Below, piece after piece: positions 38,301 through 45,700 of a DNA stretch of 64,000 bases. How positions within the stretch are numbered: the stretch's first letter is position 1; each line of letters begins with the position of its first letter. Origin of the DNA: Affinundibacterium flavidum (lineage in GTDB: Bacteria > Pseudomonadota > Gammaproteobacteria > Burkholderiales > Burkholderiaceae_D). The position numbers and the translations under genes were made by a program. Under the pieces are notes generated by a model. That model saw nothing but the letters and a program-made list of their open reading frames with translations. It was not told the origin of the DNA and did no database searches. The DNA lies in the NCBI RefSeq assembly GCF_014284175.1, contig NZ_JACOGA010000002.1:186001-250000 (forward strand), written 5' to 3'.

Positions 38301-38414
38301 AAAAATAGTACCGTCGGCATTTTGTGCATGCGCGAATCCCGCGAAGCACAAACCGATGGCGACACTGATCGCCTTTCGCTGCAGGCCTTGTGTGAAAAAT
38401 TTACTCTGCGTCAT
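35373..38414 (-). CDS. Oar-type TonB-dependent receptor with carboxypeptidase-regulatory domain
   Basis: A 1013-residue outer-membrane receptor. Signal peptide (AISVAIGLCFAGFAHA-Q), a carboxypeptidase-regulatory-like beta domain (about 30-115: GHAKAKAQIQIVNLENGTSR), a plug domain (VVYTNKQVIALPVGQDATSI to GGIINSTTKRGTNEWKFGV), then a 22-strand-type barrel ending in the aromatic LHARYEF. Oar-like receptors take up larger substrates, often oligosaccharides in Xanthomonas-like and Undibacterium-like bacteria. The three downstream glycosidases make a glycan the likely cargo. A dyad at 38498-38512 and the 52-bp element at 38703-38754 lie upstream. Confidence 0.88.
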   Translation of the reverse strand: MTQSKFFTQGLQRKAISVAIGLCFAGFAHAQNADGTIFGHAKAKAQIQIVNLENGTSRTIEAGNDGNFTVPRLPTGFYKVISGGVTREVQVVIGTGTEVRLDDVQTVTVTSSRVRSPIDVSSAESNVVYTNKQVIALPVGQDATSIALLAPGTVKGVGGFGGLASFGGSSVAENGYYINGFDVTNIRKMMTFFSLPFEALNEQQVKTGGYGVEFGRSMGGIINSTTKRGTNEWKFGVTGSYSSSSLNTKDDKVVISREPEDIKNGNKYVYYTNPANRGSGLNASVTAGGPIIKDKLFMFGMLQANRVNSDGYGNTGSSHFQNNSPQGLLKLDWQITDDHRLEFTGIEAGGKSNNIGYNATLDANGNQVDPVHYSQTHIGKATPTSLEYKNHFEVLKYTGYLTDNLTLSAQIGRTQNSSRFIDPQAFGTECPAIFYNNAWQGGCFDPNHPTVRDLKAPDDGDSRKGKRLDLEYNIGGHTLRAGYDSQKFVSTNAGYTYSGGIYYRYYDQTNRDGSVNGVPNAVPYGSEYVRVRHYQTTTGAYEVINNAWYVEDNWKIAKNVILIGGLRSEAFNNKNADGISFLKKDNLIAPRVGAVWDVNGDASMKVYGNAGRYYIPMPSNISVRASNSEYTIGQFYSFSGKDPKTLAPLTLGPQIGSSIITGSLQAPNPATLADTELKPMSQDELILGFQKALTKDWTIGVKGVYRKVQNGMDDYCSSGGIAQWAKDNGYTKFNPGTIPTCMMVNPGNDLNLALDLNNDGKMQTVRIPNNYLGLAKYTRNHKALEIGLEHPFDGKWGVQGSYTWSRTEGTAEGFVQSDLQQDDAAGSQDFDFGSFTHGAYGRTANDRTHHIKLNGNYAINDNFRVGGVLDVASGRPTSCLGYVPPTVKDFYGPDGSTKGGSGGYTSGSSYYCLNEQGVTTLGHRGNGKLLPWTTSFNLDFSYIKKLANNSTLTLQWKIYNVFNTRTVTEIAQNRDYSRQDTLQPSGNRLNLNYQIPTGFAPPRTMSLHARYEF

Positions 38415-38497
38415 AAACTTACCTTACCAAAAAGTTGAGGGTGATTTGAATTCATTCAGTGCAGTCTTATGCTGAGACTTTGTGCGACTTTGTAGGA

Positions 38498-38512
38498 CTG
38501 GTCAGTGACCAG
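38498..38512. promoter_or_regulatory. Perfect 15-bp dyad, candidate operator
   Basis: CTGGTCA-G-TGACCAG, a perfect palindrome with one central base, 84-98 nt upstream of the TonB receptor start. The position and symmetry suggest binding of a dimeric regulator. Confidence 0.45.
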
Positions 38513-38702
38513 CCTGATTGAACTCTTTATTAATTTTCAAAATTATTTGTTTTGGGGCGTGATGTATCGATCAAGCGCACTGAAATTCACCCCTCTAAAT
38601 CTGCAGAAGTACTAATACCACTTATAAAAAAGCAGATTTTTCGAAATGAATTTATATGGGCCTAGGCGCCATGACACTCCACGAAAAAACTTTAAACGAG
38701 TG

Positions 38703-38754
38703 GAGATAAATATATTTATGAATAAAACGGTGGAAGCTATTGCATTTTGGAATA
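38703..38754 (-). promoter_or_regulatory. Conserved 52-bp upstream element, TonB receptor copy
   Basis: TATTTATGAAT, GCTAT and TGGAATA are spaced exactly as in the GH27 copy (32588-32639). It lies 289 nt upstream of the receptor start, farther than in the other two cases, implying a long leader or distal activator binding. Confidence 0.5.
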
Positions 38755-39305
38755 GCTAATCTTTGGCACTCTGATAGCAGGTTTTCAGCACTATCCAATG
38801 AACGTGGTGAAAATCAAACAGTCTGCTAAAAATGAATTTAAAGCCAAAGAGTAAATGTTCAAAAACACAAAATTACTTATTTAACATAGCTCTAAAATGC
38901 TTTCCTTGATGAAATATTGTGCATTTTTTGAGATAGGTAATTTGGCCATATGACGAGGTAATAGGGGCAGAATAACCACATCGATAGAAATTTAAATCTA
39001 ATTATTTGAAATGTATAGAATTTTAATTTCATTTATTGTGAATGTGAGAAATTTAAGCATTAGACATATGGAATAAATTCCTTCTCAACAAGCTATTCGA
39101 TTTCATCATTAGATATTTCACAGATATATTAATAAGATGAATAAACCGATCACTTGTTACCTGGCTAACGCAGAAAACTGGCTCGCTAGACTTGGTACTT
39201 GGACGGTGATTTGACAGTTGTTGGAAAAAGCGGTCTTTAGTTTGACGACGCCAACACAGGCTGTATTGATTAAAGACCATAAAAATATCTATCTTGGAGA
39301 TCACA

Positions 39306-41615
39306 ATGAGTTATCAGATGAAAACCTTGCTCATGGCGAGCATCGTTGGAGCTTGCTTAAGCAGTATGAGTAATACCAGTAACGCAGCCGACAAAAATGT
39401 CGCTCAAGCCGTTACCCCCTTAACTGAACACGGTCACGAGAGCAAAAAGCTCAAGCAAGCGCCGATGCCACAACAGCGTTTGACCTTACCGCCGAGTGCC
39501 GAGCAAGTGAAATTTAATCTCTCGCCGAGCAAAAAAGATGCGCGATTAAATAACGCAAAACTCTCCACCATCAAAAACAGTGCGGGTCTACGAGATCTGA
39601 CAGCGGCGCAAGCGGCGGACTGTACTGACATGGCAAAATTAGGAAGCTACAGTGGCGCAGCGCTCGCGAATTATCTGGTCAACCTACCTGATTTTGAATG
39701 TACCTACCCACTGTTTCAATTGAACAGTGCGCAGGCTGCCAACATCTATAGCAATGCAAATTACACCGCCGTTGCGAATCGTTTTGCGCAAGAAGCAAGC
39801 AGCTACAGCGCAAACAATATGGCTTTGGTCAATCTGACTTTGTATTTACGCGCTGGCTACTTCCTTAGCGACACCATGAGTGCCGCGCAAGCTCCCGCCA
39901 GCACAAAAACCAGCCTACGCCCAGCGATCTCAGCCCTGGTGAATGGCAGCACTTTGTACCAATATAATCCAGTCGCATCGTCCACAGCGATTGAGGTAAT
40001 GAAGTTAATCACCAACATCCGCGACGAAGCCTACTATCTGCCAAGTATTAAGAATGTATTTACACGCTTTACAAATACAGCCAACAATCCAAATGCGGTT
40101 AATGGCCTATTCAATTACACCGCCACCGATGGATTTACTGGTGCTTTGATTGTGATGTACTACGCGCATTACAGAGCTGATGCTGCGACCACGTTGCAAG
40201 ATATTAGTTACGCAACCGCGATGAACAACTTTATCGTGAATAACAAAGCAGCCTTGCTCAACACTTACTATGCATATCAATTGAAAGATACGGAAAACGA
40301 AGCCTTCCGCTTTATGCAATACAGTAACTTGAAACCGGCCGTTAAACCTATGGTGCAATACCAATTGGCGAATAGCACCATGACCGGTGCTGATAGTGAT
40401 TTATGGTTAGGTGCTGCTTCGGCGGTGAAATACTATGACAATGCCAATTGCAGCGAATATGGCACCTGCAATTTTGAAACTACGCTAGCTAATGCAGTTC
40501 TGAAAAATAACTACACATGCAGCCCAACGATCAAAATTCGTGCGCAAGATATGAGCGCAGCAGAACTGCAAAATTCCTGCGATTTACTGGCCGCGGAAGA
40601 AACCTACTTCCACACCATGTTGCCAACCAACCGTACACCGGTAGCGAATGACAATAACAAGTCTTTGGAATTAGTGGTATTTGATGATTACACCAACTAC
40701 AACAAATACGCAGGCATTATTTTTGGCATTAGCACCAATAATGGCGGTATGTATTTGGAAGGCAATCCAGCCGATGTGAATAATCAAGCACGTTTCATTG
40801 CGCACGAAGCATCCTGGTTGCGTCCAAGCTTCTCAGTATGGAATCTGGAACATGAATACATCCATTTCCTCGATGGTCGTTTCAATATGTATGGTGATTT
40901 TGGTGCTGCGACGACCAAACCAACCGTATGGTGGATAGAAGGTGTTGCCGAATATCTGTCCTACAAAAACAATAACCAACGCGCCATCGATCTCGCAAAA
41001 ACAGCTGCATACCCACTCAGCACTATCTTGGGTAATACTTACTACATGAGCGATTATGCTAACCGTGCTTATCCATGGGGCTATATGGCGGTGCGCTTTA
41101 TGAACGAAAGACATCGTGCCGACGTCGACGCTGTCTTAGCCAAATTCCGTGTGGGCGACTACGATGGCTATCAAACTTACATGAACAATATCGGTACGCG
41201 TTATGACAGTGAATTTGCGACGTGGGTACAAGCAGCAACAACCGCAGGTACGCCACCATTACCTATCGATCCTGTAACCGCCTTACCAAATTGCAGCACA
41301 CCTTATCCTTACTATTTAGGGAATAACTGTTCACTAAAAAACGTGACTTCCGATACACAAAGCTACGTCTACGTGATGGTTCCTGCAGGTGCTAAAAATC
41401 TGAAAATCTTCACTGGCGGCGGTAGCGGCGATGTCGATATCTACGTCAAAAAAGATGCCTACCCAAGCACCACAGTCTACGATGGCGCATCCGCCAAGGC
41501 AGGCAATAGCGAAAGCATCACCTTCGCTACACCGACAGCGAATTCTTGGTACTACATTATGTTGAAAGCGAAAACGCCATTTAGCAATGTTAGTGTTGGG
41601 GCTAGTTGGGAGTGA
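39306..41615 (+). CDS. Secreted M9-family (Vibrio-type) collagenase with PPC domain
   Basis: About 769 residues. Signal peptide (MKTLLMASIVGACLSSMSNT to SNA-A), then the M9 N-terminal activator-like region (DCTDMAKLGSYSGAALANYL and onward). The catalytic domain has H516-E-Y-I-H520 in VWNLEHEYIHFLDGRFNMYG and the downstream Glu in WWIEGVAEYLSY. The C-terminal ~100 residues (VTSDTQSYVYVMVPAGAKNL to the end) are a pre-peptidase C-terminal domain. It would cleave collagen or gelatin outside the cell. The ATG at 39306 has TTGGAG 6 nt upstream. A strong terminator follows at 41673. Confidence 0.88.
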   Translation: MSYQMKTLLMASIVGACLSSMSNTSNAADKNVAQAVTPLTEHGHESKKLKQAPMPQQRLTLPPSAEQVKFNLSPSKKDARLNNAKLSTIKNSAGLRDLTAAQAADCTDMAKLGSYSGAALANYLVNLPDFECTYPLFQLNSAQAANIYSNANYTAVANRFAQEASSYSANNMALVNLTLYLRAGYFLSDTMSAAQAPASTKTSLRPAISALVNGSTLYQYNPVASSTAIEVMKLITNIRDEAYYLPSIKNVFTRFTNTANNPNAVNGLFNYTATDGFTGALIVMYYAHYRADAATTLQDISYATAMNNFIVNNKAALLNTYYAYQLKDTENEAFRFMQYSNLKPAVKPMVQYQLANSTMTGADSDLWLGAASAVKYYDNANCSEYGTCNFETTLANAVLKNNYTCSPTIKIRAQDMSAAELQNSCDLLAAEETYFHTMLPTNRTPVANDNNKSLELVVFDDYTNYNKYAGIIFGISTNNGGMYLEGNPADVNNQARFIAHEASWLRPSFSVWNLEHEYIHFLDGRFNMYGDFGAATTKPTVWWIEGVAEYLSYKNNNQRAIDLAKTAAYPLSTILGNTYYMSDYANRAYPWGYMAVRFMNERHRADVDAVLAKFRVGDYDGYQTYMNNIGTRYDSEFATWVQAATTAGTPPLPIDPVTALPNCSTPYPYYLGNNCSLKNVTSDTQSYVYVMVPAGAKNLKIFTGGGSGDVDIYVKKDAYPSTTVYDGASAKAGNSESITFATPTANSWYYIMLKAKTPFSNVSVGASWE

Positions 41616-41672
41616 GTTTGAAGTAAATTAGAAATAAGTTAGCAGCAAGTTGGTGTTAAGTTCTAAGCCAAC

Positions 41673-41714
41673 AAAAAATGGACATCGTGCAAATTATGCG
41701 ATGTCCATTTTTTA
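41673..41714. terminator. Rho-independent terminator of the collagenase gene
   Basis: AAAAAATGGACATCG pairs with CGATGTCCATTTTTT around an 11-nt loop: a perfect 15-bp stem with A- and T-runs, so it can work in both directions. Confidence 0.9.
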
Positions 41715-41800
41715 TTCTTTGCAAATCCCAGAGTGGACAATCATCGCATTAAATTTCTCAATCCTCTTAAATTTGGACGGTACTCATACGTTCCCCTAAC

Positions 41801-41870
41801 ATCTAACGCTCGCTTTAACAATCAGCTACCAGCGAAGCCGGGAAGCGTCCTGTTAAACAACCAGTTAGGC
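41801..41870 (-). other. attC (59-base-element) site of an integron gene cassette
   Basis: Read on the minus strand: GCCTAAC (R'' box), a 6-nt spacer TGGTTG, TTTAACA (L''), a central GC-rich hairpin with CGCTTCCCGGCTTCGC, TGTTAAA (L'), spacer GCGAGC and GTTAGAT (R'). L boxes pair perfectly, R boxes fit RYYYAAC and GTTRRRY, and the spacers are unpaired as in real attC sites. It lies just behind the stop codon of the 41898-42371 gene, where a cassette attC belongs. Confidence 0.8.
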
Positions 41871-41897
41871 TGATGACAGATGCAACAGTTGAGCCAA

Positions 41898-42371
41898 TCA
41901 CCCTGTTGGAAGGGCGGAGGCATCGCCTCCTGTTGACAGATACCAACTTATAAAATCATAGAAACTTCTCCAACGGGCATGCGGCCGATGCAAAAACTCT
42001 TCTCTATTTTCTAGCGAAAAGTCGTAGATCTCTTGCGTTACCTTGGAATAGAGATAGCCGCCTTCGCCTTGACATGAACAGAGGCATATGTATTCGCCGG
42101 GGAGTTCCCAGACTTCATGGGCAAATCTCGTGCCAGATGCAATCTCTTCAGAGGGTTCGCTTACATCGACAAGTATCTCGTCCGACGTCTCACTGACTAG
42201 ATTTCCCAGGCAATATTCTGAACAGAATATGAATAGCTCACTGCTAGACGGGATTCCCAACTTTGACATGGCCGCTTGTGCCTTCCCTATGTGTGCACGC
42301 TTGAAATGACCTATTCCTCGTAATTCTGCAAGGCGGCGGATTTCCGCAGGGATCGATGCACTCATTGCCAT
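41898..42371 (-). CDS. Integron cassette gene, SMI1/KNR4-like hypothetical protein
   Basis: A 157-residue protein. SELFIFCSEYCLG, HEVWELPGEYICLCSCQGEGGYLYS and YDFSLENREEFLHRPHARWR SFYDFISWYL resemble the SUKH/SMI1-KNR4 superfamily, many of whose members are immunity proteins against toxins. Assignment is tentative. The gene begins right after a core site GTTAGGC (42379-42373, minus strand) and ends 28 nt before the attC at 41870-41801, the exact layout of an integron cassette. A nearby ATG at 42365 is an alternative start. No integrase gene is in the window. Confidence 0.6.
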   Translation of the reverse strand: MAMSASIPAEIRRLAELRGIGHFKRAHIGKAQAAMSKLGIPSSSELFIFCSEYCLGNLVSETSDEILVDVSEPSEEIASGTRFAHEVWELPGEYICLCSCQGEGGYLYSKVTQEIYDFSLENREEFLHRPHARWRSFYDFISWYLSTGGDASALPTG

Positions 42372-42372
42372 A

Positions 42373-42381
42373 GCCTAACGC
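42373..42381 (-). other. Integron core site at the 5' end of the cassette
   Basis: On the minus strand GCGTTAGGC, the conserved recombination core, followed 6 nt later by the ATG of the cassette gene. Upstream on that strand a TTGTTAAA motif might be the L' box of a preceding attC or attI, but no complete site can be drawn. Confidence 0.65.
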
Positions 42382-42620
42382 TAATTGAATTTAACAAAAA
42401 AGCATATTAGCTTGGCTAATGAGAAAAGACAATTTGTTTTAAATTTCCTAGAACCCGCATGGAATTTGGTTGCAATTGCTTATGCTGTATAAAACCCGGA
42501 CTTAACCAAATCGACAAAAAATGCAATTCGAAGAAACAAAAATTCTCTGCTTATTGATCAAGCCACCCAAAAAGATGGCAGCCCCCAATTGCGTTCAGTT
42601 AAGCCCTGCAAAATGAACTG

Positions 42621-42880
42621 TCATTAGCGCGCAGAGCCTGCCCTCGAATGCTAGAGCATAGGTATCTACACAAGTTTTTGACATGATGAAAGAAGGAAAA
42701 AAGCAAAATAACAGCACAGCATGTCATTCCTGCGTAGGCAGGAATCTAGCGGCTTTCGTTGATCAACAAAAGACACTGGACTCCTGCCTACGCAGGAGCG
42801 ACAGTAATTATTTCGCTGTTTATTCGACTTGTGTAGATACCTATGATGCTATAGTCGGTTGCGGGAACGACAAACTATGA
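42621..42880. repeat. REP-like unit interrupted by the MITE
   Basis: GTCATTAGCGCGCAGAGCCT through CTCGAATGCTA on the left of the MITE and TAGTCGGTTGCGGGAACGAC on the right join into a unit like the one inside the long MITE (GTCGTTCCTGCGTAGAGCTT, ... GTCGAGGGCAGGATCGAC at 17370-17422). So the 189-bp element inserted into an older repeat. Confidence 0.6.
42648..42854. mobile_element. MITE-like element, 189 bp, with perfect 18-bp terminal inverted repeats and target duplication
   Basis: The element is 42657-42845. The left end CATAGGTATCTACACAAG is the exact inverse of the right end CTTGTGTAGATACCTATG. Flanks ATGCTAGAG (42648-42656) and ATGCTATAG (42846-42854) differ at one of nine positions, fitting a 9-bp target duplication. 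The interior holds a CCTGCGTAGGCAGG / CCTGCCTACGCAGG pair and a GACAGTAATTATTT segment shared with the long copy at 17094-17466. It has no real coding capacity. It lies in the 42372-42996 gap, which otherwise holds the repeat it interrupts and little else. Confidence 0.85.
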
Positions 42881-42996
42881 GTTTATCCGCTTAACTGAAC
42901 GGCATTATTACCGAGCCCCCTTTCCTCACCGAAACAAAAAACAAACAATTAAAGCCACACAATATTAAACGTTCGCCCGTGGACTTTATATTCGCC

Positions 42997-43902
42997 CTAC
43001 ACCAACAAGGACCACCGCGTTTCAAAACTAGCACCAGCCAATAAAGTTTGTGCGCCACATTGCTCACTGGTGTGCGTCTTAATCAGGTTGAAAGCATCAG
43101 TACACATACTGACTGGTTCTACACAAAAATAATTTTCTGCTGATGGTACATAGATGCCCAGAAATCCCATGCCTGCATCGGCTTGCAAGCGTATCGACGG
43201 GTGCCGTGCATCAAGCTGAATTCTTACATCGCGATTCCAGCCTGTGAAATTATTGTCCATGACGTGTTGATCAACACGGACACCACGCGCCAGTTGCTTG
43301 AATAATGGTGTCGCTTGTAATCGCAGGGGCAACACCTCAGCGTCGGTGAGCCACATTGCGCTTAGTTCTGTTTGTAGCGAGCTCTCTTTTGTTTTGGGGA
43401 AATAAGGATGGTGGCCGATACCAAATGGCATCGCACTTGTTGAGCGATTTTGCAAACGCAATTTGACTTGCAAACCCTGCGCATTGAGATGGAATTCTTG
43501 CTCGGCATAGAAAGCCCACGGCCAGCCAAATTGCTGGCGCTGCGCTGGCTGTCCATAATCAAGTGCGAGCACGATGGTGTCTGCTGTATGGGCGATGACT
43601 TGCCACGGAACTTGCCAGCCTATGCCATGAATTGCATGCGCGGATGGGGGTAGGTTGGCGACCAGACGAATCAATTGATCTTCAAAAGAAAACGTAGAAT
43701 CACGGATGCGATTACAGAACGGTAGTAAGGGAAAACTCGCCATTTCCCTTGCATCGTTTTTAGTGAAAGCGGCGGCATGTGCGGGGCGTAAAATATCTCG
43801 CCGTTGACCATCGCGCATTTGAAAAAATTCGGCGATAGAACCGCCAATAGACGGTGCCACTGCCAGATGCAAATCACCGCGGCTGATCGTGAACACCGTC
43901 AT
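42997..43902 (-). CDS. Aldose 1-epimerase (mutarotase) family protein
   Basis: A 301-residue GalM-like beta-sandwich protein: APSIGGSIAEFF at the start, FPLLPFCNRIRDSTF (Asn-Arg that binds the sugar), HAIHGIGWQVPW (first catalytic His), FGIGHHPYF (second His), and the acid in NYFCVEPVSM. It interconverts sugar anomers, here probably supplying the galactose anomer used by the sugar dehydrogenase. Last gene of the galactose cluster, 17 nt after the LysR regulator. Confidence 0.85.
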   Translation of the reverse strand: MTVFTISRGDLHLAVAPSIGGSIAEFFQMRDGQRRDILRPAHAAAFTKNDAREMASFPLLPFCNRIRDSTFSFEDQLIRLVANLPPSAHAIHGIGWQVPWQVIAHTADTIVLALDYGQPAQRQQFGWPWAFYAEQEFHLNAQGLQVKLRLQNRSTSAMPFGIGHHPYFPKTKESSLQTELSAMWLTDAEVLPLRLQATPLFKQLARGVRVDQHVMDNNFTGWNRDVRIQLDARHPSIRLQADAGMGFLGIYVPSAENYFCVEPVSMCTDAFNLIKTHTSEQCGAQTLLAGASFETRWSLLV

Positions 43903-43919
43903 AGACTATCGACAAAATC

Positions 43920-44864
43920 CTAAACGCGCTGATCAGCGACCTGACGCAAAACGTCGAGCATGGCCTGCGCACCGGGCGACAGACGATGTTGTTTGCGCGT
44001 GATAATGCCGTAGGCATCCATGCGTAAACCCAGATCAAAATCGAGTTCGACCAAGAGACCGGAATTCAAGTAATGCTGAACCGATTCGGGTGGTAAAGCG
44101 ATCATTAAATCGCTGGCCAACAATAAGCTGGTAATCACAGGAATCGCTGAGGTCTCTATCGCATCAGAAGGTAAATCGACTCCTTGCGCGAGGAACAAAG
44201 CCGTTAAGCGCTCACGTAAAATACTGCCTGACGGCGGCAAGATCCAGGCCGCTTCTGCTAAATCTGCTAACTGCAAATCATCGCGCTTTGCAAATGGATG
44301 ATCGGGACGCACAATCAATCGATGCGGTTCATCTTGTAGCGCTTCAAATTTCAACTCGGCGTAGCTATCGTTTCCAGAAATCAAACGTCCTATCATCATA
44401 TCGAGTTCACCTGAACGCAGTTGTTGCAATAGCAGCGTACTGGTATCGACCGCGATGGAAACATTGACTTTGGGATGCGTTTCTTTAAAACGCTTGACGG
44501 CACGTGGCACCAGACTCGTCGATGGCGTAATCACGGTACCAATCGCAACCTGTCCGCGCAAACCTGAAAATAATTCCATTACTTCTTGATGCGCGGTATT
44601 CATTTCTGCCAATGCCGTACCTGCACGGCGCACCATAATTTCACCATACCAGGTCGGCGAAATGCCGCGCGCCAGACGTTCAAACAATTGCACGCCTAAT
44701 GCGTATTCAAGTTCGGCTAATAATTTGGAAGCCGCAGGTTGCGTCATGTGTGCCGCTTCGGCAGCGCGCAATATGGATCCATGCCTGCCCAATTCGACCA
44801 GCAATACCAGATGTCGGGTTTTTAAATGGGTGCGGACAAAACGGTCAGCAATCGGGTCTCTCAT
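43920..44864 (-). CDS. LysR-family regulator, GbpR-like (galactose/sugar catabolism)
   Basis: A 314-residue LTTR. The HTH is HGSILRAAEAAHMTQPAASK followed by LLAELEYALGVQLFERLARG. The effector domain runs from GLRGQVAIGTVITPSTSLVP. The long N-terminal lead and HMTQPAASKLL resemble GbpR-type regulators that control ChvE/SbpA sugar-binding proteins in Azospirillum and Agrobacterium. It lies inside a sugar-catabolism operon, so it probably senses galactose or galactonate and acts on this cluster, perhaps through the 52-bp elements. AGGTGA lies before the ATG. Confidence 0.85.
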   Translation of the reverse strand: MRDPIADRFVRTHLKTRHLVLLVELGRHGSILRAAEAAHMTQPAASKLLAELEYALGVQLFERLARGISPTWYGEIMVRRAGTALAEMNTAHQEVMELFSGLRGQVAIGTVITPSTSLVPRAVKRFKETHPKVNVSIAVDTSTLLLQQLRSGELDMMIGRLISGNDSYAELKFEALQDEPHRLIVRPDHPFAKRDDLQLADLAEAAWILPPSGSILRERLTALFLAQGVDLPSDAIETSAIPVITSLLLASDLMIALPPESVQHYLNSGLLVELDFDLGLRMDAYGIITRKQHRLSPGAQAMLDVLRQVADQRV

Positions 44865-44923
44865 GATTTCACCTGGTCGGTTATTTTGTATGTTGCTATG
44901 CTGTGCTGACGGTATGCTTAAGT

Positions 44924-45700
44924 TTATTCGTGATACAGCTGACTGCGCCCACCATCAATCAAAATGTCGGTGGCATTAATGAAGCGCGCTTCGTCACTCG
45001 CCAGAAAGAGCGCAGTCTGCGCCACCTCTTCCGGTAAACCTATACGTCCGCATGGCAACAAATCTGCCTGACGCTGGCGCTCAGCTTCAGGATCGGGGCA
45101 GGAGGCTAGCCAGCTTTGTATCGCTTCGGTCAATATCAATCCCGGTGAAATCGAATTCACCCGGATGCCGCGTCTCGCGTATTCAATCCCCAAAGAACGC
45201 GTCAAGCCTATCAATGCGTGCTTCGCCACCGGATAAGGAAAACAACCGGGAATAATTTTATGTCCATGCACAGAAGCGATATTCACAATAGACCCTGCTG
45301 CTTGCGCCAGCATTTGCGGTAGCACCGCGCGACTGGCATTCCAAACGCCATCCAGATCCACCGCGAAACAGCGTTGCCATTGTTCTGTCGTCATTTCTAA
45401 AGGATCAGCAAACACATTCATACCAGCGTTATTGATCAAAATGTCGATCTTGCCAAAGCGCGCAACAGCTTGTTCTGCCAGGCTTTCCATCGACTTACTA
45501 TCGGCGACATCGGCTTGCACAAACAGGCTATTCTCGCAGCCCAATTCCGCGCTGATAGCTTGTGCGGCAGCATCGTTCAAATGACTATTTAAAACCACCT
45601 TGGCACCTTCACGCACAAAAGCTCTGGCAGTTGCCGCACCGATTCCCAGTGTCGATCCTGTGACGATGGCGACCTTGCCTTCTAATCTCAAATTAGCCAT
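44924..45700 (-). CDS. SDR-family sugar 1-dehydrogenase (probable galactose dehydrogenase)
   Basis: About 258 residues. Classical short-chain dehydrogenase: TGSTLGIGAATA (cofactor Gly motif), NNAG, the catalytic Ser in SIVNIASVHG, YPVAKHAL (YxxxK), and PGLILTEAI. Its position with a lactonase, galactonate dehydratase, KDGal kinase and KDPGal aldolase argues for oxidation of galactose (or arabinose) to the lactone. The ATG at 45700 has GAGG 5 nt upstream and overlaps the araH stop (ATGGCTAA), showing tight translational coupling. Confidence 0.82.
   Translation of the reverse strand: MANLRLEGKVAIVTGSTLGIGAATARAFVREGAKVVLNSHLNDAAAQAISAELGCENSLFVQADVADSKSMESLAEQAVARFGKIDILINNAGMNVFADPLEMTTEQWQRCFAVDLDGVWNASRAVLPQMLAQAAGSIVNIASVHGHKIIPGCFPYPVAKHALIGLTRSLGIEYARRGIRVNSISPGLILTEAIQSWLASCPDPEAERQRQADLLPCGRIGLPEEVAQTALFLASDEARFINATDILIDGGRSQLYHE

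Larger units (their letters stand above)
38415..39305. other. Long AT-rich divergent promoter region
   Basis: About 890 bases between the TonB receptor (minus) and the collagenase (plus), with no convincing ORF. It holds the perfect dyad at 38498-38512 and the conserved 52-bp element at 38703-38754. The rest is AT-rich. TTGGAG lies 6 nt before the collagenase ATG at 39306. Confidence 0.5.

Noticed and set aside
42648..42854. CRISPR-like repeat spacing in the paired CCTGCGTAGGCAGG units
   Set aside because: Only two copies, inverted relative to each other, inside a MITE; no array of direct repeats with spacers exists anywhere in the window.
42683..42880. 65-codon open frame in the MITE region
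   Set aside because: It is a translation of the repeat itself (SCVGRNL...SCLRRSD pattern typical of such repeats) and crosses the right end of the element.
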